Assembly (NCBI RefSeq): GCF_900176395.1
Contig: NZ_FWXL01000004.1
Location: forward strand, 62,001-126,000
From: Novosphingobium sp. B1
Lineage (GTDB): Bacteria > Pseudomonadota > Alphaproteobacteria > Sphingomonadales > Sphingomonadaceae
Reading direction: 5' to 3'
DNA: 64,000 nucleotides
Shown: positions 48,253-58,295 of the stretch, piece after piece
How positions within the stretch are numbered: the stretch's first letter is position 1
Layout of the letters: each line of letters opens with the position of its first letter
Position numbers and translations under genes: made by a program
The notes under the pieces: generated by a model
Databases searched by the model: none
Seen by the model: the letters and a program-made list of their open reading frames with translations, nothing else
What the model was told of the DNA's origin: nothing

Positions 48253-49872
48253 TCACTTCGCTGGATCAGCCGCCTTCGCAGCCTTTGGCGCGAACTCCTT
48301 GCCGAAGAAGCTGCCAGCATACCACTTTGGCCGCTCTGCCCCGTTCGCGAGGCCCATCACGGTGTAGTAGTTGACCTTGGCGAAGAGCGCGCCAGCGGCC
48401 CAATCGAACGGCAGCTTCAGGTCGTCGCTCGGCTGATGGTAGTGGTCCTTGAGGAAGCCGCGGAAGGCCTTTTCGCCCGGCCCTTCGAAGCCGGTCATCA
48501 TGAACACCGCCGGCACGCCCTGCTGGACGAAGCGGTAGTGGTCCGAACGGGTGAACAGGCCTTCCTCCGGCATGGGATCGGGCGAAAGCTTGATTCCTGC
48601 CTTGGTGGCAGCCTCGGCCACGACCTTGCCCATGGTCGAGTTCTCGGCGCCGAAAGCAACGACGTCCGAGAACATGTAGGTCAGCACCGGCATGTCGAAG
48701 TTGACGAGGCCCACGACCTCACCCTTCACCACCGGATTGCGCGCGAGATAGTCCGAACCGATCAGCCCGCCTTCCTCGCCAGTCAGCGCGGCGAACATCA
48801 CCGAACGGCGCGGGCGTTCCTTCGCCACCGCCTTGGCCACTTCCAGCATCGTCGCCACGCCCGAAGCGTTGTCCATCGCGCCGTTGTGCAGCGTGTCGTC
48901 ACCCTTCCCGTGCACGCCGATGTGATCGAGATGCGCAGTCATGCCGATGAATTCGCCTGCCACCGCAGGGTCGCTGCCGGGCAGCATTGCCACCACGTTC
49001 TCGCTGCGCACGTCCTTCCACATCTGCGCGTAGGACAGGCTCGCCTTGGCCTTCATCGCGAAGCCCTTGGGCTTGCCGCCGGTCTTGTTGGCTTCGGCAA
49101 GGATCTTGTCGAGCGGCTTGCCCGATGCGGCAAAAAGCGGCGCGGCGGCATCCGGGTTCAGCGTGGCCCCGCCCTTGATCCCCGGCGTGCGGGTAAAGGC
49201 ATTGCCATCGGTGCCGACCCAGCCCTTGGCCGGACCGTCGGAGATCGCTACGCGCTTGTCCCATGGCCGCCGCGCGCTGTCCTCGGTGGTCGGCACGCTG
49301 ATCACGCCGATCGCACCGCGCTTCATGGCCATCATCGCCTTGTCGGAATTGAGATGCGCGCCAAGCTCGCTCGGCGTGCCCTTGGGGAAACCGGTCAGGA
49401 CGACGACGATCTTGCCCTTCACGTCGAGGCCCTTGTAGTCATTGAAGCCAAGGTCGGGACGGTCGAAGCCGAAGCCTGCGAACACCAGCGGCGCCTCGAA
49501 AGCCACCTTGGCATCGGTCAGGCTAGGCCGCACCAGCACTTGCGCGGTGTCGGACAGCACAGTTTCCTTGCCGCCATAGGTCAGCGCCAGCCGGGGCGCG
49601 CCATCCAGCCGGGCTTCGCGCACGGTCAGGCGCTGGAAGAACGAGCCATCCGCTGCGGCCGGTTTCAGCCCCATCGCGATGAATTGCGCGGCGACGTAGT
49701 TGGCGGCGATATCATAGCCGCGGCTGCCGGTATCGCGCCCTTCGAGCAGGTCATCGGCGAGGAACGTGACGTGCGCGCGAACCGCCTGCGGATCGAACAC
49801 GAGATCCTCGGCAAGGGCCGGAGCGGCGGTCGAGGCGAGCAGTGCGGCAGTCAGGAACAGCTTGACGTTCAT
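48253..49872 (-). CDS. Exported M28-family zinc aminopeptidase with PA domain
   Basis: A 539-residue protein with a signal peptide (MNVKLFLTAALLASTAAPALA). A protease-associated insert (about 130-260) sits within an M28 peptidase. Zinc ligands are visible in TAHLDHIG, AMDNASG, the catalytic pair of GEEGGLIGSDYLA, the aspartate of VNFDMPVL, and the late histidine of DHYHQPSDD. It should remove N-terminal residues from peptides in the periplasm. ATG 49872 at the signal peptide is chosen; the frame extends 63 bp further. It is divergent from the M16 peptidase gene, with 203 bp between. Confidence 0.92.
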   Translation of the reverse strand: MNVKLFLTAALLASTAAPALAEDLVFDPQAVRAHVTFLADDLLEGRDTGSRGYDIAANYVAAQFIAMGLKPAAADGSFFQRLTVREARLDGAPRLALTYGGKETVLSDTAQVLVRPSLTDAKVAFEAPLVFAGFGFDRPDLGFNDYKGLDVKGKIVVVLTGFPKGTPSELGAHLNSDKAMMAMKRGAIGVISVPTTEDSARRPWDKRVAISDGPAKGWVGTDGNAFTRTPGIKGGATLNPDAAAPLFAASGKPLDKILAEANKTGGKPKGFAMKAKASLSYAQMWKDVRSENVVAMLPGSDPAVAGEFIGMTAHLDHIGVHGKGDDTLHNGAMDNASGVATMLEVAKAVAKERPRRSVMFAALTGEEGGLIGSDYLARNPVVKGEVVGLVNFDMPVLTYMFSDVVAFGAENSTMGKVVAEAATKAGIKLSPDPMPEEGLFTRSDHYRFVQQGVPAVFMMTGFEGPGEKAFRGFLKDHYHQPSDDLKLPFDWAAGALFAKVNYYTVMGLANGAERPKWYAGSFFGKEFAPKAAKAADPAK

Positions 49873-50075
49873 CGGTCTCTCTTTGTCGTTCGTCGAAAGG
49901 CATTGAGCGCGGCCTGCCCCTTCGGCACGCCCCACTTGCGCGCGCGAACATGGCCACTAGAAAGTTTCCGATCAAACCAAATCTGGAACCTTGCAGACCA
50001 GACCCGAACAGGGGCACTCTGCATCCTGATCGAAAGACAACCGGCGACTGCGGTCGCCCATTCCCTGGGACAAAC

Positions 50076-52934
50076 ATGCAGCACAAACTCTCCGCCAGCC
50101 TGCTCGCCCTTGCCGCATCGACCGCGCTTGCCACCCCTGCCCTGGCGCAGCAGGCAAAGCCTGCCCCGCTGTCCGATCTCGTCGCCAAGGTCCAGATCCC
50201 CTACGAAAGCTTCAAGCTCGACAACGGCATGACCGTGCTGGTCAACACCGATCGCAAGGCGCCGGTGGTTGCGGTTTCGGTGTGGTACGGCGTCGGCTCG
50301 AAGAACGAGCCCAAGGGCAAGACCGGCTTTGCCCACCTGTTCGAGCACCTAATGTTCAACGGCACGGAAAACGTCCCCGGCGATTTCTTCACGCCGCTGC
50401 AGCAGGTCGGCGCGACCGACGTCAACGGCACGACCTGGTTCGATCGCACCAACTACTTCGAGACCGTGCCCACCGCCGCGCTCGACATGACGCTGATGAT
50501 GGAATCCGATCGCATGGGCCATCTGCTCGGCGCGGTCACGCAGAAGGTGCTCGATAACCAGCGCGCCGTCGTCCAGAACGAGAAGCGCCAGGGCGACAAC
50601 CAGCCCTACGGCATCGTCGAGTACGAGCAGCTAGAAAACCTCTACCCCACCGGCCACCCCTACCACCACTCGACAATCGGCTCGATGGCAGACCTCGATT
50701 CGGCCAGCCTCGCGGACGTGAAGGGCTGGTTCACCGATCACTACGCCCCGAACAACGCCGTGCTGGTGCTGTCGGGCGATGTCGATGTGGCCACCGCAAA
50801 GCAGAAGGTCGCCAAGTGGTTCGGCGACATCAAGCCCGGACCGAAGGTCAAGCCGGTCAGCGCGCCGGTGCCGACCCTGCCCGCCACGGTGACCAAGACG
50901 ATCAAGGACCAGGTTGCCACCACGCGCATCTACCGCATGTGGGCCGTGCCCGGCCTCGACAATCCCGATTACCTGCCGCTCGAGCTTGCCGCCTCGGTGC
51001 TGGGTGGCCTTGCCTCGTCGCGCCTCGACGATGCGCTGGTGCGCCAGCAGAAGGTTGCGGTTTCGGTCTCTGCCGAAGCGCAGGTCTTTGCGCAGGCCTC
51101 GCAGTTCGTCGTCAAGGCCGACGTGACGCCAGGCCAGGACCCGGCCAAGGTTGCTGCCGCGCTCGATGCCGAGATTGCAAGGTTCGTGAAGGACGGCCCC
51201 TCGGCCGACGAACTGCAGCGCGCCGCGACCAGCGCCACGGCCGGCGAAATCCGCGGGCTTGAGCGCACCGGCGGCTTCAACGGCAAGGCGCCGACGCTTG
51301 CCGAAGGCCTGCTCTACAACGGATCGCCCGATCATTACCGCACCGAGCTGAACCGCATTGCCGCGATGAAGCCTGCCGACGTAAAAACCGCAGCCGCCAA
51401 GTGGCTGACGCGCCCTGCCTTCGCGCTGACCGTTGAACCGGGCGAGCGCACCGAGGGCGGCGAGGCGCGCGGCGGATACTTCACCCAGACGGCAACTGGC
51501 GCGCACCCCGCCTACTTCCGCGATCCCGACATGCCCGCCAAGGGCGTACCGGCGCCTGCGGTTGCCGGTGCCGACCGTTCGAAGCTGCCAGCCGTCGGCC
51601 AGCTCGCTCCGCTCGATTTCCCCGCCATCCAGCGTGCAACGCTCAAGAATGGCATCCCGGTCTATTTCGCCAAGCGCAGCGAAGTGCCCACTGTGTCGGT
51701 CCGTGTCAGCTTCGATGCGGGCTACGCTGCCGATCCCAAGTCGGCGCTCGGCACCGAATCGCTGCTGCTCAGCCTGATGGACGAAGGCACCGAGAAGATG
51801 GACGGTTCGGCCCTGGCGCGCGAGCGTGAGCGGCTTGGTGCCAATATCTCGCTCTCGGCCACCAGCGACCTGACCTCCTTCCAAGTCGATGCCCTGTCGC
51901 CCAACCTTGGCGCCTCGCTTGGCCTGCTTGCAGACATCGTGCGCCGCCCCGCGCTCGACCCGGCAGAGCTTGAGCGCGTGCGCACCCAGCAGCTGACCGC
52001 GATCTCGGCGGAAATGAAGAACCCGCAGGCACTGGCGGCGCGCATCCTTGCCCCCACGCTCTACGGCACGCATCCCTATGCCTTCCCGTCGAGCGGCCTC
52101 GGCGATGTCGAAGTGGTCAAGAAGCTGACGCGCGATGACCTGAAGGCCTTCCACGCCCGCTGGTTCCGCCCCGACACTGCGCGCATCTTCGTGGTGGGCG
52201 ACACCACGCTCGATGCCGTGGTCAAGATGCTCGATGACAGCTTCGGCAACTGGCCCTCGAACCGCATGGCCCGCCCGATGAAGGATTTCTCCGCGCCAAT
52301 CCCGGCACAGAAGAGCCGCGTGATCCTCGTCGACCGCCCCGGCTCGCCACAGTCCTACATCATGGCCGGCAAGGTCATCGACGCCAAGGGCACCGACGAC
52401 AACGTTGCGCTCGGCACCGCCAACGACATCCTCGGCGGCAACTTCCTCGGCCGCATCAACATGAACCTGCGCGAGGCCAAGGGCTGGACCTACGGCGCCT
52501 ACAACGGCGTCAGCGAACCGCTCGACAAGGTCCGCTTCCAGGTCGTCGCGCCGGTCCAGACCGACCGCACCGGCGACTCGCTGGTCGAGATCAAGCGCGA
52601 GATCGACGAGTTCGACACCACCAAGGGCGTGACGGCCGAAGAGCTCGACTGGTCGACCAAGGGCAGCGCCCGCGAGCTTCCGGGCATGTTCGAAACCAGC
52701 GCCGCCGTGCTCGACGGCCTTGCCAAGATCGTCAACTACCAGCGCCCGGACGACTTCTACGAAACGCTCTCGGCCCGCTATGGCAAGATGACCGTGGCCG
52801 ACGTCGACAAGGCGTTCCGTTCGAAGGTCTCGACCGATGGCATGGTCTGGGTCGTGGTCGGCGATGCAGCCAAGGTGCGCCCGCAGCTCGCCAAGTTCGG
52901 CCTGCCGGTAGAGGAAATGGCCGCACCGAAGTAA
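50076..52934 (+). CDS. Exported M16-family zinc peptidase (two M16 units fused)
   Basis: A 952-residue protein with a signal peptide (QHKLSASLLALAASTALATPALAQ). The first M16 unit has the inverted zinc motif HLFEH in GFAHLFEHLMFNGTE, and the third ligand region LDNQRAVVQNEKRQ. The second unit (from about 510) is homologous but lacks HxxEH, so it is the structural half of the clamshell, normal for this type. It degrades peptides in the periplasm. ATG 50076 is chosen at the signal peptide; upstream starts in the same frame lie in the leader. It is divergent from the M28 peptidase, so the two may share regulation. Confidence 0.94.
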   Translation: MQHKLSASLLALAASTALATPALAQQAKPAPLSDLVAKVQIPYESFKLDNGMTVLVNTDRKAPVVAVSVWYGVGSKNEPKGKTGFAHLFEHLMFNGTENVPGDFFTPLQQVGATDVNGTTWFDRTNYFETVPTAALDMTLMMESDRMGHLLGAVTQKVLDNQRAVVQNEKRQGDNQPYGIVEYEQLENLYPTGHPYHHSTIGSMADLDSASLADVKGWFTDHYAPNNAVLVLSGDVDVATAKQKVAKWFGDIKPGPKVKPVSAPVPTLPATVTKTIKDQVATTRIYRMWAVPGLDNPDYLPLELAASVLGGLASSRLDDALVRQQKVAVSVSAEAQVFAQASQFVVKADVTPGQDPAKVAAALDAEIARFVKDGPSADELQRAATSATAGEIRGLERTGGFNGKAPTLAEGLLYNGSPDHYRTELNRIAAMKPADVKTAAAKWLTRPAFALTVEPGERTEGGEARGGYFTQTATGAHPAYFRDPDMPAKGVPAPAVAGADRSKLPAVGQLAPLDFPAIQRATLKNGIPVYFAKRSEVPTVSVRVSFDAGYAADPKSALGTESLLLSLMDEGTEKMDGSALARERERLGANISLSATSDLTSFQVDALSPNLGASLGLLADIVRRPALDPAELERVRTQQLTAISAEMKNPQALAARILAPTLYGTHPYAFPSSGLGDVEVVKKLTRDDLKAFHARWFRPDTARIFVVGDTTLDAVVKMLDDSFGNWPSNRMARPMKDFSAPIPAQKSRVILVDRPGSPQSYIMAGKVIDAKGTDDNVALGTANDILGGNFLGRINMNLREAKGWTYGAYNGVSEPLDKVRFQVVAPVQTDRTGDSLVEIKREIDEFDTTKGVTAEELDWSTKGSARELPGMFETSAAVLDGLAKIVNYQRPDDFYETLSARYGKMTVADVDKAFRSKVSTDGMVWVVVGDAAKVRPQLAKFGLPVEEMAAPK

Positions 52935-53061
52935 CATGGTTTCCAGCGCAGGATAAGTGAAAGGCGTGCCGAAGGTGCGCCCCTTTCGCTTTGCCGACCG
53001 CGCCTTGCTATTGACACGTTTGTAGATAGACTCAGGTCAGCAAACCAATGGGAGAGTTCCG

Positions 53062-53358
53062 ATGTCCGTTGCCGGCACCTACAATTGCGTCACTCACACC
53101 CCGATGGGCGATCAGACCTTCACCTTCACCGTCAAGCCCGACGGCGATACCTTCATCGGCACCAACAGCGGCCAGATGGGCTCGATGGATGTCGAGAACG
53201 GCAAGGTCGATGGCAACACGCTCACCTGGCAGATGAAGATCACTGTACCGATGCCGATGACGCTAGACTGCACCGCCACGGTCGATGGCGACGCCATGAC
53301 CGGAAAGGTCACCGCAGGCATGTTCGGCACCTTCCCGATGGAAGGCACGCGCGCCTGA
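53062..53358 (+). CDS. Small beta-rich protein of unknown function
   Basis: A 98-residue protein without signal peptide or membrane segment. Alternating short strands (GTYNCVTHTPMGDQTFTFTVKPDG, GTNSGQMGSMDVENGKVDGNTLTW, TATVDGDAMTGKVTAG) with regular glycine and asparagine turns suggest a small lipocalin-like or streptavidin-like barrel. I do not recognise a named family. ATG 53062 has GGGAGAG upstream, TTGACA stands 46 bp before it, and a strong terminator follows, so it is a single-gene transcription unit. Codon use is normal for the window. Confidence 0.75.
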   Translation: MSVAGTYNCVTHTPMGDQTFTFTVKPDGDTFIGTNSGQMGSMDVENGKVDGNTLTWQMKITVPMPMTLDCTATVDGDAMTGKVTAGMFGTFPMEGTRA

Positions 53359-53382
53359 CAGCGGCCTTCCAAGGTCGACAAG

Positions 53383-53420
53383 AAAAAGGGGAGCGGACAC
53401 TGCGTCCGCTCCCCTTTTTT
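53383..53420. terminator. Bidirectional rho-independent terminator
   Basis: Stem GGGGAGCGGAC / GTCCGCTCCCC (53388-53398 with 53404-53414) is flanked by A5 on the left and T6 on the right, so it can stop transcription from either side: the small beta protein gene on the plus strand and the 60-residue membrane protein gene on the minus strand. Confidence 0.93.
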
Positions 53421-53451
53421 CATGGCCTTTTTTCATGGCCTTTTTTCATGG
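53415..53451. repeat. Three tandem copies of a 13-bp T6-CATGGCC unit
   Basis: TTTTTTCATGGCC occurs at 53415-53427 and 53428-53440, and a third, partial copy begins at 53441. It starts with the T tract of the terminator and ends inside the last codons of the minus-strand 60-residue gene, whose stop codon (53446-53448) lies in the third copy. Copy number may vary by slippage. Confidence 0.8.
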
Positions 53452-53628
53452 ATTGCGGCGCTGCTCTGCCTCGCGGCGCATTTCCTCGAAATTCCGCTCG
53501 CGTTCGCCATCCATCGGGTGGCGGTTGCCGCGCTTGCTCAGGAACCGCATCAGCAGAAACACTGCAATCAGGAGGCCGGCCACCAGTGTGACGATGGCCA
53601 GCGTCCCTGTCATGTCCCACGTGTTCAT
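53446..53628 (-). CDS. Small single-span membrane protein
   Basis: A 60-residue protein with one strong transmembrane helix (LAIVTLVAGLLIAVFLLMRFL, about 10-30) and a charged cytoplasmic tail rich in Arg and Glu (KRGNRHPMDGERER onward). I recognise no family. ATG 53628 has GAGAGG upstream, part of an inverted repeat that could hide it in the mRNA. It sits alone between two convergent or divergent neighbours. The good ribosome site, the clean topology and the adjacent bidirectional terminator support it as a real gene. Confidence 0.65.
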   Translation of the reverse strand: MNTWDMTGTLAIVTLVAGLLIAVFLLMRFLSKRGNRHPMDGERERNFEEMRREAEQRRNP

Positions 53629-53631
53629 AGA

Positions 53632-53656
53632 TTACCTCTCAGTTGATGAGAGGTAA
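53632..53656 (-). promoter_or_regulatory. Inverted repeat covering the ribosome site of the small membrane protein
   Basis: TTACCTCTC (53632-53640) and GAGAGGTAA (53648-53656) form a perfect 9-bp dyad with a 7-base loop, ending 3 bp before the start codon at 53628. In the minus-strand mRNA the stem would pair the GAGAGG ribosome site. It could act as a translational switch or as an operator. Confidence 0.5.
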
Positions 53657-53719
53657 CGGCTCCTCGCGCCTGGACGTTCCGTCTTGTGACACCAGAGGAG
53701 CCGTCAATCGGCTGAACCG

Positions 53720-55213
53720 TCAGGCAAGCTTCTTCTTGAGCAACTCGTTGACCACGCCAGGGTTGGCCTTGCCCTGCATGGCCTTCATGGTCTGGCCGAC
53801 GAAGAAGCCGAACAGGGCTTCCTTGCCCGCCTTGTACTGCTCGACCTTGTCGGCATTGGCAGCAAGGATGCCGTCGATGGCAGCTTCGATGGCGCCGGAG
53901 TCGGAGGTCTGCTTGAGGCCTTCGCGCTCGACGATGGCGGCAGCGCCGTCACCGCTTTCGAGCATCTTTTCCAGCACCTGCTTGGCGATCGAGCCGGAAA
54001 TCGTCCCGTCTGCGACCAGCGCCAGCAGTTCGGCGCCGGCAGCCGGCGTGACGGGCGACGTGTCGAGACCCTTGCCCAGCTTGTTGAGCGCGCCGAACAG
54101 CTCGGAAATGAGCCAGTTGGCCGCCTGCTTGGCGACTTCGGCTTCCGGCTTCTTCGCCTTGGCGGCGGTTTCGGCCAGCAGTACCTCGAACCAGCGCGCG
54201 GTTTCGACGTCGGCCGTCAGCACGCCCGCATTGTAGGCGGAAAGTCCGAGCGCGGTTTCATAGCGCGTGCGCTTGGCGTCGGGCAGTTCGGGCAGGCTGG
54301 CGCGGCAATCCTCGAGGAAGGCATCGTCGAGTTCGAGCGGCAGCAGGTCGGGATCGGGGAAGTAGCGGTAATCGTGCGCATCTTCCTTCGAACGCATCGA
54401 GCGAGTCTCGTTGCGGTCGGGATCGTAAAGGCGCGTTTCCTGCACCACCGTCCCGCCGTCCTCGATCAGCGCGACCTGGCGCCTGGCTTCCTGCTCGACC
54501 ACGGCCATCACGAAGCGCACCGAGTTGACGTTCTTGGTTTCGGTGCGCGTGCCGAACTCATCGCCGGGCTTGCGGACCGAGACGTTGACGTCGGCGCGCA
54601 TCGAACCCTGGTCCATGTTGCCATCGCACGAGCCGACATAGCGCAGGATCGTGCGCAACTTCGACAGGTAGGCCCCGGCTTCGGCCGGCGAGCGCATGTC
54701 CGGACGGCTGACGATTTCCATCAGCGCAACGCCCGAGCGGTTGAGATCGACATAGGACATCGTCGGGTGCTGATCGTGCATCAGCTTGCCGGCGTCCTGC
54801 TCGACATGGATGCGCTCGATCCCGATGGTCTTGACCGAATCCGGGTTCTTTTCGTCAAGCTGGATGTCGATCGCGCCCTCGCCCACGATCGGGTGGTAAA
54901 GCTGGCTGATCTGGTAACCCTGCGGAAGATCGGCGTAGAAGTAGTTCTTGCGGTCAAACCGCGACCACTTGTTGATCTGCGCATTGATCGCCATGCCAGT
55001 GCGCACCGCCTGACGGATGCATTCCATGTTCGGCACCGGCAGCATGCCGGGCATCGCCGCATCGACGAGGCTGACCTGCGTGTTCGGCTCTGCCCCGAAA
55101 GCGGTGGCCGCGCCGGAAAACAGCTTGGCGTTGGAAGTGACCTGCGCGTGGACTTCGAGGCCGATCACGACCTCCCATTCACCGGTTGCGCCCTGGATAC
55201 GATATTCGCTCAT
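53720..55213 (-). CDS. gatB: Aspartyl/glutamyl-tRNA amidotransferase subunit B
   Basis: The 497-residue subunit of GatCAB that binds misacylated tRNA and, with ammonia from GatA, converts Asp-tRNA(Asn) and Glu-tRNA(Gln) to the amides. Family marks are [50 protein letters not shown] and the C-terminal YqeY-like tail ([17 protein letters not shown]). The length is typical. Its place is unusual: an acyltransferase gene separates it from gatA in the same direction, with 40 bp before gatB. Confidence 0.97.
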   Translation of the reverse strand: MSEYRIQGATGEWEVVIGLEVHAQVTSNAKLFSGAATAFGAEPNTQVSLVDAAMPGMLPVPNMECIRQAVRTGMAINAQINKWSRFDRKNYFYADLPQGYQISQLYHPIVGEGAIDIQLDEKNPDSVKTIGIERIHVEQDAGKLMHDQHPTMSYVDLNRSGVALMEIVSRPDMRSPAEAGAYLSKLRTILRYVGSCDGNMDQGSMRADVNVSVRKPGDEFGTRTETKNVNSVRFVMAVVEQEARRQVALIEDGGTVVQETRLYDPDRNETRSMRSKEDAHDYRYFPDPDLLPLELDDAFLEDCRASLPELPDAKRTRYETALGLSAYNAGVLTADVETARWFEVLLAETAAKAKKPEAEVAKQAANWLISELFGALNKLGKGLDTSPVTPAAGAELLALVADGTISGSIAKQVLEKMLESGDGAAAIVEREGLKQTSDSGAIEAAIDGILAANADKVEQYKAGKEALFGFFVGQTMKAMQGKANPGVVNELLKKKLA

Positions 55214-55253
55214 GCTCTGCCCGATAAGGTGTGAGGGATGGGTTGGAAAGGGG

Positions 55254-56405
55254 TCAAATGGCTGCCTTGCGCGCCGGTATCCCGGCCACGCGCCGCGACC
55301 ATGCCCGCGCCGGCTGCTCGATCAGCGTGGCAAAGGGCCAGGCGACCAGCAAGCACAGCGCAACGATGGCGAGCTTGGCCAGCAGCGCCCGCGCATCGGG
55401 ACCGACCAGCATGTCCTGCCCGCCCACCTGCGTCTGCGCGATCATCACGCCCAGTCGTGGCTGCACCACCTCGAGGACATCGAACACCCGGCCGATGACG
55501 AAAACGTGGCTGAGGTAGAGTGCATAGGACAAGGTCCCCAGCACCTGGAACGGCTGCGCTGCAAGCAACTCGCTTATCCACCCCCGTTGCAACACGGCCA
55601 GCGCAACCAGACAGGCAGCCACGCTATCGTACAGGACGAGATTGCCGCTGACGCCAACGACCAGCACCAGCGCCAGCAACGCCAATGCCTCCAGCGCCGT
55701 GGCCAGTGCCCGCGACGGCGTGCACTTCACGCGGCTGAGCACGGCGTGCACGAAGAGGCCAAGTCCGAAGCCGGAAATGCCGCGAGCGACGTTGTAACCC
55801 GTGCCCTGCAGCGCCGAATCGAACGTTGTGAGCGCAAGAAGCACAAGGGCCGCCACCAGCCAGCCGATCCACGCCCGCTGCCCCACCGCGCGCCAGCCCA
55901 GCGCGGCCAGCACATAAAGCAGCATCTCGACCGAGATCGACCAGCTGGGATCGTTCCACACCGGCCCAAGCGAGGGAACAATGCCCTGGAGGAGAAGGAA
56001 GGCCGCTGGCAGGTCTGCCGGATCATGGCGCCCTGCCATCAGGCCATGGGTGCGAAGGTCTGGCCGCAGCACTCCCAGCGCGAGCATTGAGAGGATGAAG
56101 ACGCACAGCATGGCGGCGTGGAGCGGCCAGATCCTGCCCAGCCGAAGCCACAGGAAGCGGCGCAACGGAAAACCGCTGCCCATGCGCTCGGCATAGGCCG
56201 CCGCGATCACGAATCCCGAAATCACGAAGAACAGGTCGAGCAGGAGGTTGAAGTTGTCGTCCCACCGCGCGACGGCGAGCGCCTCGCTTACCGGAATGTG
56301 GTGAAACACCACGCCCAGCGCAGCCAGGCCGCGCAGGGAATCGAGGACGGGGTAGCGCTCGGCAGTGCCGATGCCGCCCCCGCCCTTGACGATCGTTACC
56401 ACCAC
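55254..56405 (-). CDS. Acyltransferase 3 family protein inserted between gatA and gatB
   Basis: A 383-residue multi-spanning membrane protein of the acyltransferase 3 family: [19 protein letters not shown] with the catalytic histidine, [35 protein letters not shown] and ten or so hydrophobic segments. It would O-acylate a surface sugar. The start is GTG at 56405 (or 56402), overlapping the end of gatA by about 10 bp, so it is translated with gatA. Nothing connects its activity with tRNA amidation, so the coupling probably serves expression only. A second member of the family lies at 15.2 kb. Confidence 0.87.
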   Translation of the reverse strand: MVVTIVKGGGGIGTAERYPVLDSLRGLAALGVVFHHIPVSEALAVARWDDNFNLLLDLFFVISGFVIAAAYAERMGSGFPLRRFLWLRLGRIWPLHAAMLCVFILSMLALGVLRPDLRTHGLMAGRHDPADLPAAFLLLQGIVPSLGPVWNDPSWSISVEMLLYVLAALGWRAVGQRAWIGWLVAALVLLALTTFDSALQGTGYNVARGISGFGLGLFVHAVLSRVKCTPSRALATALEALALLALVLVVGVSGNLVLYDSVAACLVALAVLQRGWISELLAAQPFQVLGTLSYALYLSHVFVIGRVFDVLEVVQPRLGVMIAQTQVGGQDMLVGPDARALLAKLAIVALCLLVAWPFATLIEQPARAWSRRVAGIPARKAAI

Positions 56406-57892
56406 TTCTCCGGCCTTGAGCCGTTCTGGGCCGAGAACTGCGCGCGCTGTTCGAGAGCGAGGCTGGCGTTGAGGACGCCCTGTTCGTCGAACGCCTTGCC
56501 AATGACCTGCAGGCCGAGCGGCAGCCCGTTGCGGTCAAGGCCTGCGGGGACCGACATGGCGGGCAGGCCTGCCAGGCTGGCGGGCACCGAGAACACGTCG
56601 TTCAGGTACATCTCCAGCGGATCGGCGCTCTTTTCGCCAAGCGCGAAAGCCGAGGACGGCGCGGTGGGCACGAGGATCACGTCGACCTGTTCGAAGGCCT
56701 TCGTGAAGTCGCGCGCGATCAGGGTGCGGACCTTCTGCGCCTGTGTGTAGTAGGCATCGTAGAAGCCGGCAGACAGCACATAGGTGCCGATCATGATGCG
56801 GCGCTTCACTTCCGGACCGAAACCGGCCGCGCGCGTGGCGGCGTACATGTCCTGCAGGCCCGCGCCCTCGGGCAGATCGCGCAGGCCATAACGCACGCCA
56901 TCGTAGCGGGCGAGGTTCGACGAAGCTTCGGCCGGCGCGATGATGTAGTAGGTCGGCAGCGCGTACTTCGTGTGCGGCAGCGAAATCTCGACGATCTCGG
57001 CGCCCGCATCCTTCAGCCAGGCAATGCCATCGTCCCAGCTCTTCGCAACGTCCGGATCCATGCCATCGAGGCGGTACTCGCGCGGAATGCCGACCTTCTT
57101 GCCCTTCATGTCGGCATCGAGGGCCGCGGCCCAATCGGGAACCGGCATGTTGAGGCTGGTCGAATCCTTCGGGTCGAACCCGGCCATGGCTTCGAGCATG
57201 ATCGCGCAATCGGTCACGTCATGGGCCATCGCGCCTGCCTGATCGAGCGACGAGGCGAAGGCAACGACGCCCCAGCGCGAGCAGCGGCCATAGGTCGGCT
57301 TGATGCCCGAGATGCCGGTGAAGGCGGCAGGCTGACGGATCGAGCCGCCGGTGTCGGTGCCGGTGGCAGCCGGCGCGATGCGCGCGGCGACCGCGGCGGA
57401 CGAGCCGCCCGAGGAGCCGCCGGGCGCGAGCGGCGTGGTGTCATTCGGGCGACGCCATGGCGAGATCACGTTGCCGAAGGCGCTGGTCTCGTTCGAGGAG
57501 CCCATCGCGAACTGATCGAGGTTGAGCTTGCCCAGCATGCCCGCGCCCGCATCCCACAGCTTCTGCGAAACGGTGGATTCGTACTGCGGCTTGAAGCCTT
57601 CGAGGATCTTCGAGGCGGCAGTGGTCTGCACGTCGCGGGTGGCGAAGAGGTCCTTCATGCCGATCGGCACGCCGGCCATCTTGCCCAGCGGCTTGCCGGC
57701 GGCGCGATCGGCATCGACCCTGGCGGCGGCTTCCAGCGCCTTTTCGGGCGTGGTGACGATGAAGGCATTGAGAGCGGGCTGCGCCGCTTCAACCGCGGCG
57801 TTGAACGCGGTAGCGACTTCGGTGGCGGAAAACGCACCCTTGGCAACGCCATCGCGCAGGGCGGCAATGCCCAGGTCAGTAATATTCGTCAT
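56396..57892 (-). CDS. gatA: Aspartyl/glutamyl-tRNA amidotransferase subunit A
   Basis: The 498-residue amidase subunit that frees ammonia from glutamine. The Ser-cisSer-Lys triad is present: lysine in [13 protein letters not shown], the serines in the glycine-serine region [36 protein letters not shown] 57892 shares one base with the gatC stop (TAATG), so the two are tightly coupled. Length and motifs are normal. Confidence 0.97.
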   Translation of the reverse strand: MTNITDLGIAALRDGVAKGAFSATEVATAFNAAVEAAQPALNAFIVTTPEKALEAAARVDADRAAGKPLGKMAGVPIGMKDLFATRDVQTTAASKILEGFKPQYESTVSQKLWDAGAGMLGKLNLDQFAMGSSNETSAFGNVISPWRRPNDTTPLAPGGSSGGSSAAVAARIAPAATGTDTGGSIRQPAAFTGISGIKPTYGRCSRWGVVAFASSLDQAGAMAHDVTDCAIMLEAMAGFDPKDSTSLNMPVPDWAAALDADMKGKKVGIPREYRLDGMDPDVAKSWDDGIAWLKDAGAEIVEISLPHTKYALPTYYIIAPAEASSNLARYDGVRYGLRDLPEGAGLQDMYAATRAAGFGPEVKRRIMIGTYVLSAGFYDAYYTQAQKVRTLIARDFTKAFEQVDVILVPTAPSSAFALGEKSADPLEMYLNDVFSVPASLAGLPAMSVPAGLDRNGLPLGLQVIGKAFDEQGVLNASLALEQRAQFSAQNGSRPEKWW

Positions 57893-58194
57893 TATTCGAT
57901 CACCTTGGGCACGCCGAAGAAGCCATGTTCGGGTGCGGGCGCATTGGCCAGCACCGCATCGCGCATGTCGCCACCGGTCAGCGGATCGGCATTGACCACG
58001 TCATCGCGCAGGCGCTGATGGTTGGGGATCACGGCGGTCATCGGCTCGACCCCGGTCACGTCGACTTCGCCGAGCTGCTCAACCCAGGCGAGGATGCCGT
58101 TGAGTTCGGGGACCATCGCGGCGAGGTCCTGCTCGGTCACCTTGATGCGGGCCAGCGAGGCGATCTTGGCCACGGTGGCGGTATCTACGGACAT
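57892..58194 (-). CDS. gatC: Aspartyl/glutamyl-tRNA amidotransferase subunit C
   Basis: The 100-residue belt-like subunit that wraps GatA and GatB. Typical start [17 protein letters not shown] and end [27 protein letters not shown]. It begins the gatC-gatA-acyltransferase-gatB unit; the FKBP gene lies 101 bp upstream in the same direction. Confidence 0.96.
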   Translation of the reverse strand: MSVDTATVAKIASLARIKVTEQDLAAMVPELNGILAWVEQLGEVDVTGVEPMTAVIPNHQRLRDDVVNADPLTGGDMRDAVLANAPAPEHGFFGVPKVIE

Positions 58195-58295
58195 GGCGGA
58201 TACTCTTATCGGAAAGGAAAAAGGAACGCCGCGCGCTACCAGAGCGCACGGCGTGCTTCAAGCCGAGGCCGCCCCACAAGGGCGCCCGGCAGATA

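Noticed and set aside
50631..52937. Minus-strand frame of 768 codons opposite the M16 peptidase
   Set aside because: No recognisable motif and no ribosome site; the opposite strand encodes a complete M16 peptidase with HLFEH and a signal peptide.
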